Below, piece by piece: positions 54,947-64,000 of a stretch of 64,000 nt of DNA. A model generated the notes under the pieces. The model was given only the letters and a program-made list of their open reading frames with translations. It searched no databases and was not told where the DNA came from. Position numbers and translations under genes: made by a program. The DNA is from Buxus sempervirens (lineage: Eukaryota > Streptophyta > Magnoliopsida > Buxales > Buxaceae), in contig OX387187.1 in NCBI GenBank assembly GCA_947561395.2, positions 25,649,829-25,713,828 of the forward strand, given 5' to 3'. Position 1 is the stretch's first letter. Every line of letters begins with the position of its first letter.

Positions 54947-57555
54947 TGTAAAACCCTGAATTTTCAAGAAATTTTTAATTAAGGGTAATTAGGGGATTAA
55001 AGGATTTAATGAGGTTACTTAATCCAATTTTAAAGAAAAGGCTTAATTGAGTGGGTTTGCTTTGAGTAAACTGGTTAAATTGACAAGGTTAGGTTTTTGT
55101 GGTTTGGTTCATTCAAGTGAGCCAACTTAAGTGTTAGAGTCCGATTTAGTTGGTTTAGTTGTAATGGGTTTATATTGAATTATTTTATTGGAAGAAAAGA
55201 ATTATTTTATTTAGTTGGGTTTGATTTAAAGGTTAATGGGTTAATCAATTAACTTGCTTGGGTTCGGTTCATTTAAAAATATTATATAAATTGAAGTGGT
55301 TTATTTAAGTGGGTTTAGTTAGTAAGTTGATTTGGTTTAAGTGGGTTTAAGTTGTTTGGTTTAAGTGGGTTTAGTTGGGTTCATATGGTCTATTTAAGTG
55401 GGTTGGGTTAGTTGGTTTAGGTGTACATTTGATTTAATTAGTGTAATAGGTTTAATTGGATCGGTTTGGTCGGTTTGATCGGTTCGGTTTAACCGGGTTA
55501 TATATAGATGAAACCCTCCTTGAGGAGAACCGGAAGGGTTCTATTTTCACTTGGTTGAAGGAAGAGGAAGAGGGGCGAAGGGAGAGAAGAGGAAGAGGGG
55601 TGAAGGGAGAGAAGAGAAGGGGAAGAAAAGAAGAAGAGGTAAGTAGTTTGTATCAGAAATATCACTTTGTTATCTCTATTTCGGTTGTTTCATATCAGTA
55701 TTTTCTGCTCTTGAATTGATAGTTACTCCATGAATTCTTTGCAAAAATGAATAATGGGTGTGTTAGAGAAAAAAATTATTATTAACAAAATTTACAATTA
55801 GTATGCTTAAAATCTAGTGTAATATGATATTAAAGGATTGGAAGTGTTTTAAAACCATTTGGTATGATGTGTTGAGCATGGAAGGAGTTTGAAAATTTAG
55901 AACTCACGGACTGGTTCGCTGTTCGCGCGGAGAAGAAGAAGTATTCTAAAATATTTAAAGTTTGGTGCAAAACAGCAATAGGAAATACAAATTGATGTAT
56001 TATTTTAGAAACTAACTACATTTTAGTGTAAAACTTTTACTGTATTAATAACTTAGTACACCGAACCTAAATAATTAATTTTTAGTTTAGATTTTAGTTA
56101 GATTCAACAAATAAGTTCAATCCCCAAATAAATAATTACATTTTAGTTATATTTTGAAAGAAAATCAAAATTCAAAGAAAAAGTGTTTAAAAATGAGTTT
56201 TAGGATTTGTAGTTTAAATTAAAAATGAGATAAGGTCAATTTAATAATAGTAAGAGAAAAGTAATAGTTGAGATGCAATCTAGCATATTTCTTGAAAAGA
56301 ATTTTGGGAAAAATAGGATTTTCTTTCACTAGATTATAGTTTTAAGTTAGATTTGTGGTTGACTTTAGAAGAGAGTAATTTAAGGGAAATCCTTATAGGA
56401 AGTTAATGGTTTAACCTTAAATTGAGCAAAACAAGTTTGAATGTATCAATAACATCGAAATCAGATTGTAATATTCGAGATTACCGGTTTAACTGAAAAA
56501 TGACTTCTTAGCATAATTTTGTCTTTTAAAAGGGATTTCGTGGAAATTAAGAGGGATAGTTTTCAACTTAAATACGTTTGGTTTCGATTGGTTATTTCTA
56601 ATCCCTCCATGTATGTGGAGGAAGGTTTGCCACTTTCTGCATTTGGTTGGATACTTTACCTCCGTGTACTCGGAGATGCCCCATGTACTTGGGATGTTGA
56701 TACCTCTGTGTACTCAGAGAGGCCCCGTATACTCGGGATGTTTTAATTGAGATTAGAACGGGTTGTGTTAACTATATTTTCATAGTTGGTTTCGATTTTA
56801 GAACCAAGTAGGCATAGCGCTATATGGATCCATGTAGGAGCTAGGTAGTGGAAGGGATTGTTCTTTGCTAGTTGTAATTCCCTGTCCACGCACGCGTGTT
56901 CCACTGTGTACTCAGTGAGGCCTGATCGTGTACTCGGCTGGCTGCGGCTATTCATTCATTTTATCGTGTACTCGGACCATGTTTGGGTAGTTCTTGCCAA
57001 CCCATCACTGTACTGGGTGGGTTCTCCCGCAATAAGACGATGATCGTGTACTCGGCTTCGCACCTAAGCCGGGAGGTGGCATAGTGGACATTGTGATTAC
57101 CCTGGTTAAAGACAGTCTTACGTCATGAGTCCTGCTATGGTTTGTTGATTTGTTCTGGTTACTTTGTGTTTAGTGATATATTATCATGGAATTATTCTGT
57201 TTATTCGTTTATTGTCGATTGTTGCATATTGTAATCCGAATCATATTTTAGAAATGTTAAAGTGTTTATGAGCATGCATAGGCTACTTACTGGGATATTC
57301 GTATCTCAGACCGTTTGTTTTGTTTTGTTTTTCAGACCTTGGAAAGCCGATATCGGAGGGTGAAAGCGGTGATCAGGTGAGATTAGATTAGAGATTAATA
57401 TTTTAGTTTGAGTTGGTTTTAGTGGACTCTATATATATATATTTAATTGTTTAGTCATGTTTCCTTTACTCTGGCTTTGTGATTCTGGGTGGAAATGTAA
57501 CCTTTCGGTGATGAGTTACGGGTTAGTTCCCGTAACCCGGATCCGGGGCGTTACA
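54947..57555 (+). mobile_element. Solo LTR, TGTAAGACCC type
   Basis: 2609 bp from TGTAAAACCC to GGATCCGGGGCGTTACA, flanked by tcttc at 54942-54946 and 57556-57560. Same family as 16223-18653 in opposite orientation. A TATATATAG box lies at about 55498-55506. Hairpins with GTACT-containing loops lie at 56660-57060. Confidence 0.92.
56660..57060 (+). repeat. Hairpins with a TGTACT loop and changing stems
   Basis: Successive units read CTCCG-TGTACT-CGGAG, CCCA-TGTACT-TGGG, CTCTG-TGTACT-CAGAG, CCCG-TATACT-CGGG, and later CACTG-TGTACT-CAGTG. Arms differ but pair; the loop is constant. This corresponds in position to the hairpins at 16759-16886 in the sister LTR. Confidence 0.8.
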
Positions 57556-57626
57556 TCTTCGAGCCCTTGCCACTACTGGAACGAGCTCCCGCCGGACGCG
57601 TGAGAACAACGGAGACAATGGAGTGC

Positions 57627-60118
57627 TGTGAGACACGGGAAAAATCACCGGGATGATTCCCCCTTCGTCAACACACGGGCTCAACATGAAAAGTGGGAGA
57701 GTCGCCACCATTCAGAATTTTGAGGTGAGAATGGACACCAAGAGATTCAAAAATAATCAAAAAAAGCTAAAAGGCCAAATTCTAATGTAAAAATAACTCT
57801 ACATGAAAATCAAATCCAGAGATGGGTAAGGGGATTAGATTATGAACAGGGGAAGGTGTTAGGCACCCCCATTCATCCACACAAGGTGGTTGCCAAGTGT
57901 TTGTTCATGCAAAAAAGGTAAGAAAGCTTGCTAAAAATTATTAAAACATTGAAAAAGAATTAAACAAATGTGTGATATCTTCACATGAGAAATCCAAATG
58001 GATTCCAGATCCTCTTTTATGTCAATATCACTTCTGGAATATCAACAATAAATAGAAATCAAAGCAAAGATTGCAAAAAGCCAAGTTGAGTCAAATTCGG
58101 AAATTTGGTAAAAGATAATGCCATTTGTCTTGAAATCATTCAAATCCAATTTTAAATTGAATCAAACCAAATCCATTTGAAAGATTATGGTAAATAAGAG
58201 ATTCATGCAAAATTTCAAGTAGATCCGGTTGAAAACCTAGGAGTTATGCCTCCTTTAAAATTGTTGCTGGAGATGATTAAAAGTGGTAAGTGGTTAACTT
58301 TGGAAAATCACTGAGGAAAATCGGCTCCATATAAATTTATGAAATTTGGTGTGATTGAAGTCTGTATGGCCGTCTTTCAAATGAAACTAGCCTCATACAA
58401 AAATTCATTCGGATGTGCCTTGGGTGGTTCCCCGAACAGGCCCCGAAGATCACAGATTTACCCAGAAAAATGTTGATGAGCAGTTCTGAGTAACTCTGTT
58501 ACCAAGAGCACAAATGGAGTCAAAAAATTATAAAACCAATTGGATTTGAAAATAGACTCCCAAAGGAAAACTCAAAAACAAGAATCACTCGAATCGGACT
58601 TAAAACGAACACATGGCGCTCAGTCGAAGTGACAAGTTCCGTATTCAGATCAGAACTGACCTATCAACTTCGACAGAGAGGTGTCAAAAATCCGCTTGAT
58701 AGTAATTAATGAAATTTGGTAGGCATAAACTAGACAGCCTCACCTTTCCCATGGTTCTGAAATCACTCCAAAATTCATCCGGACGATGAAGTTATGAGTG
58801 TCCGAAGTCGGGGTACAGTTGCTGTCAAGTTAAGCCCTTTTTGATGAAAACCAACTCCAAATAGTGATAAAGTGTGTGTGCTCCGTGCAAGATTAATCAA
58901 AATCCTCTAAAAATCATTTGAAAACATTCTAGAATTGATTGAGGCTATTTATTTCAGATTTATCACAATAAATGTAATAAATCAGAAATATGAGCCTATC
59001 CCGCCAAAATCATGTGCTATGTATGTGTAGGTGTAAAAACCATTCCAACAACATAACAAAGATAGCATGCATTTATATCAATCAAAATAAGGTTCTAAAA
59101 CAACCTAGGGTTCCGTTCCATTATCGTTTCCCTTAGTTCTCTCTCCCCGTTAAACACGGTTCTTCAAGATAATCTTGGGGTACTTTGAATGTAGAACGGG
59201 TTTTCATAGAATCACAAGGCTTACAGCATGCATTTAGATCAATAAAAAAGGATCTAGAACACTCTAGGGTTCCGTTCCATTATCGTTTCCCTTAGTTCTC
59301 TCTCTCCGTTAAACATGGTTCTTCAAGATAATCTTAGGGTACTTTGAATATGGAACGGTTTTCAAAGATTCAAAAGGCTTATTCAAATAGGTTCTAGCAC
59401 TAGGATCAATCCCCAGTCTCGTTTCTCCTAGATCTCGCCTTCACGTTTTACGGCTAGGAGGAGTCTTGAGATACTTTGAACCGGGGAAGGGTTTTCATAC
59501 ACACATCATGACCTTATTCTACAGAAAGGTAGAAGAAGAGATCTAGATCTAGAAATGTAAAAAAACAAAAATTAAAAAGAGGTTTGAGGCTTACCTGGGT
59601 TCTGGAAGCATTTCCGCAACGGTTTCCCTCTTCTCTCGGAGCTCTTCTTGGCAAAAGTTCTTGGCAAGAGAGTTAATGGCCATTTGCTTAAGGAGGAGCC
59701 TCCTATTTATAGGCAAAGGCTAGGGTTAGGGTTGGTGAGATGGTAGACACAACATAAGGTCCATAGCCCACCAACCTTAACCCTAAGGCTATTTCCGAGA
59801 TTTCCCCTCATTTAATGAGGGATATGATGGTAAAGGTGAAAGCTCTCGGAAAACCCTAATTTTGAGCAAAACTAGTGTATCCGGCATGTCAAGTCGGATA
59901 CACTAGCGCCTATGTGTATCCGGCATATGTTGCCGGATACATTAAAGGCTACTTGTATCTGGCAGGTTCCATCGGATACGAACAGATGCACTTGTATCCG
60001 ACCTGAGTTGTCGGATACAAGGAAAACTTGCTTTTTCACATTTTAGTGCTGGTTTCAAAGGAAGCAATGATTTTGTTGATTATTGATCATTTTTACTGTG
60101 CAATTTGGGGTGTCTACA
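57627..60118 (-). mobile_element. Solo LTR (Ogre/Tat-like), nested
   Basis: 2492 bp from TGTGAGACAC to GGGTGTCTACA, flanked by agtgc at 57622-57626 and 60119-60123. TATA box (minus CTATAAATAG) at 59703-59712; palindrome array at 59877-60018. An internal duplication of a block of about 130 bp (gttccgttccattatcgttt) is seen near 59110 and 59265. Confidence 0.92.
59877..60018 (-). repeat. Palindrome array with 39-bp pitch
   Basis: Four 25-nt units GTATCCG-N11-CGGATAC start at 59877, 59916, 59955 and 59994, exactly 39 bp apart. One unit has GTATCTG. Stem and pitch differ from the other LTRs, but position upstream of the TATA box is the same. Confidence 0.88.
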
Positions 60119-60168
60119 AGTGCGGACTACAAATTCATGATTCGTCGAAGGAAAGGCAAAGACAAAGA

Positions 60169-60221
<53 letters not shown>

Positions 60222-60290
60222 TGACTTGACTCTTGTAGGCAAATTAAATTAGCCTGAAAGAGTCAAGTCACTTTGCAGGGAGCCTACAAA
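60169..60290. repeat. (CT)n microsatellite and adjacent 13-bp stem-loop
   Basis: A CT repeat of about 50 bp at 60169-60219 is followed by TGACTTGACTCTT and its complement AAGAGTCAAGTCA around a 25-nt loop. Confidence 0.8.
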
Positions 60291-60752
60291 GTGACGTCAT
60301 GTCCTACAAGCTAACAAATAACATGATTGCTTTTACACTAACTCAAAGCGATCCAAGTCTAAATGATGACTCGGCCGGTATCATTTAGACTCGGGCAATC
60401 CAACTCGAGATCGCCCGAGTTCAATGCTCCCCATTAAAGCACCTGTCCCGAACCGGAATACCGGATTGGGATAGGGCGATCTCGATCCGAACAGGCCGCC
60501 GATACAGTAAACCATGCTTTGTATGGATGAGTGGGGATGCCTAACATCTTCCCCTACTTATAACCTAGTCCCCTTACCCTATCTTTGGTGTAGACCTTAA
60601 ATGTAAGCTACTTTGGCTCTCTTTTGAATTTTTCATGCACACTTTGGTGACCATCCACACCAAGACCCATGGATGGTGGCGACTCATTGTCTTGTTTGAA
60701 TCTTGTGTGGTATGTGAGGAATCCTCAATGATTCCCATGGTCCCACAACTGG

Positions 60753-61690
60753 TTTAGGCACGATGCTAGACTCCTCAATGGGATTTTCAAAGTCTATATA
60801 AATACTATCAATGAGATTTGGGAAGGAATCTTAGTATATAATAAATAAACGTTCGATCTCATAATCAAACTCAGATACACCTTAAAATATCATGTGCAGG
60901 GCAAGTGAGAGATCATATCTATCTCATTAAATATAATGAATACATGTCAAGGTTTAGAAGAAATACAAATTTTTAATTGGAATCTGTAAATCATTTTGTA
61001 GCAAAGCAAAGTGAAATGATTAATTCAATAAATATTTCCTAAGATAAATCAAGACTAATTAGTATAATTCTAGCCAAACTCTATAAATCGACCTAGCTAT
61101 TTCTATAATAGTTAGGCTTGAATGAAAAGCTATTGGATCACATAAATTAACCATAACTCATACAACTTGGGCAAAACCCCACTCTACGTGGTAGTGCTGA
61201 TCATATAACATACAATCCAAAATCATGCATAATTTAATCAATGCTACTAGCAAATCAATCACAGTAATCAGTCGCTCGCAACCAATACCACTCCTGTTAC
61301 TTCCATATTGAAGAGCCCTCACATACTCACATGATAATTATCTTGATTAAGCATCCAATCAAACTAATATACATCCGAAACATATATAGGATCTATACAG
61401 ATCAACGAATGAAATTCATTTGGCCTTTATTTACCAACATTTATAAGCCATATCTGCAAGATAGTTGGTATAGGACAAGACATTTAATTGAGATGAAATA
61501 TTCACAATCTAAAAGGAAGATATATCAAGTGTGTGTAAACCTATTCAATATGCATATTTTTTGCAAAACATACTGACATATATTATAAGATGCATTTAAA
61601 ACATGATAATAGAATTCTCAATATATAATTTGATAAAATTGAGGATAAATAGTTTGAAAACTTATCATTACATATGTAGAATTTAGACTA
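60753..61690. other. AT-rich intergenic DNA, no gene seen
   Basis: No frame, domain or repeat structure could be supported. Confidence 0.6.
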
Positions 61691-61899
61691 GGGAAAAATT
61701 ATGAAAAAGGGTCACTTTTTGGCCTGTATTTATAAAAACAATTAAACTCATTTGTGGAAAAGTGTTACCTTTAAAAAATAATTGACTTGCAAGGTCACTT
61801 TTAAAAAAAAATTTTTTAATAGTTGTGTTACTTTACTATAGCTGAGTAGAATTGTTTTTTTAAATACCGGCCAAATGTGACCCATTTTCAATGTTTTCC
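61691..61899. mobile_element. Fold-back MITE, GGGAAAAATTATG family
   Basis: It starts GGGAAAAATTATGAAAAAGG and ends with a diverged complement; arms of about 50 bp pair at roughly 80 percent around GTCACTTTTTGGCC. Related to the ends at 3861 and 5469. No TSD was clear. Confidence 0.55.
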
Positions 61900-62465
61900 A
61901 TTTACATTAAACACTCCAAAGATATTTAAGATGTTTTTTTAAATCAATATTAAGCTTATAATATCATAAAACCAAAGTACTAATTAATAAAAGGTGCATT
62001 TTTTTTGGTAACATAATAAAAGGTGCATAAATAAACAAAAATAGAAATCCACAATTAATTCTATGATTAATCTAAATTTTCACAATTAAGCCTAGAGTAA
62101 TCTCCAATTTTACGATTAAATCCGCGATTAATTGCCAATTTCAGGTTTCCAGGAGTATGTCTAATAAAAATTCACTTTCTCAATAAATCACCTTGTTTAA
62201 TGATTAATCACAAAACACACGATTGAAAGGACGATTAATGGCGCAATTCCTGAAATCTTTTTATCGGAGGTATTATGTTATTACTGGTGGTTTTTGGCGT
62301 TTATTGGAGGTTTTAAACCATTTCTAGTTCAACCAATTTCTTCAATATAAAACTTGATTAAACACTTCGTAAACTTAGAAAACATAAATTAATACATATT
62401 TTATTAACAAATATATTTAAAAAACATTTTTAAAATCGGATCATATTGGGTCGTCGACCGTTGTC
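61900..62465. other. Upstream region of the lipoyl synthase gene
   Basis: AT-rich with loosely repeated cgattaat/cacaattaa blocks (62035-62240). No definite TATA box was chosen. Promoter function is inferred only from position. Confidence 0.4.
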
Positions 62466-63067
62466 ATGCCATCTACCAAAGCGGCAAACCCTCCGACAAC
62501 CAACGAACCAGCATCTCTGTTCTCTCTCAGGTCCCCGGAAGATGAGAGAGAGAACATGTCTCCTCGCCTCGCATCATTTGTTCGATTCCGTAAATCATCT
62601 CAATCTATCATTCAATCTTCCAATCATGACCAATGCTTTCTACCTCTCCGTTTTCAAACCCTAATTTCGTTGCGATCTATCTCGTCTTCGTCTCCTCATT
62701 GTTCGTCCTTCTCTGTTCAGACACCCAAACCTGAATTCTCACAAACCCTAGCCGGTTTACGAGAGCGATTGGCGGCTGAATCTCCGTCGCTATCGGATTT
62801 CATATATCTTCGAGAGAAGGATGAGTACTCAGTCGAAGTGGGAACCAAGAAGAATCCTCTCCCCAAACCCAAATGGATGAAGAAATCCATACCTGGTGGA
62901 TCCAAGTATGCTATGATCAAGAAAAAACTCTGGGAATTGAAAAGCTCCACACTGTCTGTGAGGAGGCTCGGTGTCCTAATATCGGGGAATGTTGGTCTGG
63001 TGGAGAGACCGGAACAGCTACGGCAACAATAATTATTCTCGGTGATACATGCACTCGTGGCTGTAGG
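62466..63067 (+). CDS. LIP1: Mitochondrial lipoyl synthase, exon 1 (frame error)
   Basis: Lipoyl synthase, a radical-SAM Fe-S enzyme, inserts two sulfurs into protein-bound octanoyl groups in the mitochondrial matrix, making the lipoyl cofactor of the glycine cleavage system and 2-oxoacid dehydrogenases. The frame from 62466 (or the in-frame ATG at 62556) begins with an Arg/Ser-rich presequence, then [40 protein letters not shown] and [18 protein letters not shown]. At about 62940-62944 the match moves to another frame and continues [20 protein letters not shown], holding the C-x4-C-x5-C auxiliary cluster motif, and [15 protein letters not shown], the first two cysteines of the radical-SAM motif. 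Exon 1 ends there and the rest lies beyond the window. The frame change (net +2, in an A run) is a real mutation or a sequence error. The donor appears to be GC. Confidence 0.85.
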
Positions 63068-64000
63068 CGAGTATTAAATTGTTTCTGATGAACTCAATCA
63101 CAAACTTTGAAGGCGCTTTTGGAACTGATTTTTGTTTGCTTAAACTCAGAAATTTGATTGCGTGGTACACTTGTGATAATTCAGTTCTATTGTGTTTCTC
63201 ATTTTTGGTTAATCATAGGTATCTTTTGTTAATGAAGAAAGGTAATCGTACGTGAGCAGGAAATTGTACTCTTTTCTTCATAGATTACATGTTTCTGTTC
63301 CCCACTATTGGAAATGAAGTGAATTTCCTTGAAAAATTTATTCGATTCACCTCACAGCTTCTCTATTCAAAATCAATACACAAGTGATGTGCACTGTTTG
63401 ATATCATTTTTCCAAAAAAAATAAAAAAAAAAGAATTTTGAAAGCCAAAAAACTTCCAAATTGTTTGTGTGATTTGGGAAACATGTGAAGAGAAAGCCCG
63501 TTTGGTAACAATTAGTTAAAAACAATTATGATTTTACAAATCGGAAAAAATGTGTTTGGTAATCCTAATGATCGTGATATTGAAACTGTTTTGTGATGAT
63601 AGTAGTGGTAGTGGCCATTTTTGTCATAGTGGTGGTGGTGGTATTAGTGATCATAGTGATGGTGATGGTGGTAAGTTAATGGTGATAGTAAATGAAGCCT
63701 TAAGTATTTAGATTAACCAAACAAGAAATTACAAAAATGGTACTACAGAATTTGAAAATAATTTTGATGTTTTTAAACTGAAATTTTCAGCTTCTAAAAA
63801 CTAGGCTGGTTTTGGATTTTTTTTTTCTGTAAAATAAATTTGAAAACTGTCCACAACAGATGCAATTTTTTGGTTTTTGCTGTCAAGAACCAAAAAACTT
63901 TTTTTTTTTTTCAAAAAAGTGTTACCAAACAGCCTATGTTTTAGATTCTATCATCACATTTTGATAAAATTGGACAATACATCAAGCAAATTGGCATACC
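63068..64000 (+). other. Start of lipoyl synthase intron 1
   Basis: AT-rich, T-rich sequence follows the exon, with no continuation of the radical-SAM motif (an F-C-N block) before the window ends. It contains a MITE-like insertion and GTG/GATG microsatellites at about 63597-63680. Reading it as intron rests on the truncated motif upstream. Confidence 0.6.
63497..63935. mobile_element. MITE-like element with GTTTGGTAACA ends
   Basis: The left end GCCCGTTTGGTAACAATT and the complement of the right end GGCTGTTTGGTAACACTT are inverted repeats of about 18 bp. No clear TSD was read. It sits inside the presumed first intron. Confidence 0.5.

Larger units (their letters stand above)
49841..60747 (+). 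mobile_element. Outer solo LTR (Ogre/Tat-like), broken by three later solo LTRs
   Basis: It begins TGTAGACACC at 49841 and ends GGTCCCACA at 60747, flanked by actgg at 49836-49840 and 60748-60752. Its own pieces are 49841-50563, 52983 to about 54505, and about 60330-60747; they align in order with the reverse complement of the solo LTR at 50564-52977. A palindrome array lies at about 50012-50180 and the TATA box (CTATAAATAG) at 50380-50389. About 700-800 bp of unrelated DNA (54506-54946, 57561-57626, 60124-60330) was also inserted before two of the LTRs landed in it. Confidence 0.8.

Overview
The window is nuclear DNA of a flowering plant, probably a eudicot. It is AT-rich and gene-poor, with GT-AG introns, plant-type LTR retrotransposons, TRIM elements, hAT, Mutator-like and Harbinger-like MITEs, a plant defensin-like gene and a plant mitochondrial lipoyl synthase gene. 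I place about 34 kb of the 64 kb in transposable elements whose ends are fixed by terminal motifs and matching target-site duplications (TSDs).

Layout. 1-15.3 kb: AT-rich DNA with a MULE-type MITE (1061-1241), a putative first exon of an unidentified minus-strand gene (2518-2639), a Harbinger-like element (3023-3783), nested fold-back and hAT MITEs (3861-5469), a hAT-type element carrying a spliced gene fragment (7533-8666), a fold-back MITE (9946-10308) and a decayed receptor-like cytoplasmic kinase (10985-11611). 15.4-20.2 kb: a solo LTR split by a second solo LTR. 20.2-26 kb: duplicated non-coding blocks, two TRIM elements, a long hairpin, and scraps of a LINE-type RNase H domain and a Ty1/copia reverse transcriptase. 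26.0-43.05 kb: a solo LTR split by a complete, young 14.6-kb LTR retrotransposon (26850-41486, minus strand). That element encodes gag but no pol. 43-49.8 kb: PPR relic, hAT MITE, a two-domain defensin-like gene (47445-48187) and a solo TRIM LTR. 49.84-60.75 kb: a plus-strand solo LTR split by three further solo LTRs. 62.4-64 kb: first exon of mitochondrial lipoyl synthase, running off the window.

How things work together. The retrotransposon at 26850-41486 resembles the Ogre/Tat branch of Ty3/gypsy: a primer site of the tRNA-Arg type, long LTRs, and a large tandem-repeat 3' UTR. Without pol it would depend on proteins from relatives. Its LTR and related solo LTRs share an architecture that I found nowhere named. 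A TATA box is accompanied by arrays of about 21-nt palindromes at an exact 28-bp pitch (39 bp in one subfamily). The stems differ between subfamilies but match between the two arrays of one LTR. Similar short hairpins with a constant loop and changing, re-paired stems fill the 3' UTR arrays of the same element and the LTR of an unrelated family. This is the strongest candidate for an undescribed system in the window.

Host genes are few. The lipoyl synthase exon has a 2-nt net frame error and a GC splice donor. The defensin-like gene has a second defensin domain in the same frame behind a TAG stop. All element boundaries and repeat counts were read by eye; no alignment or search was run.
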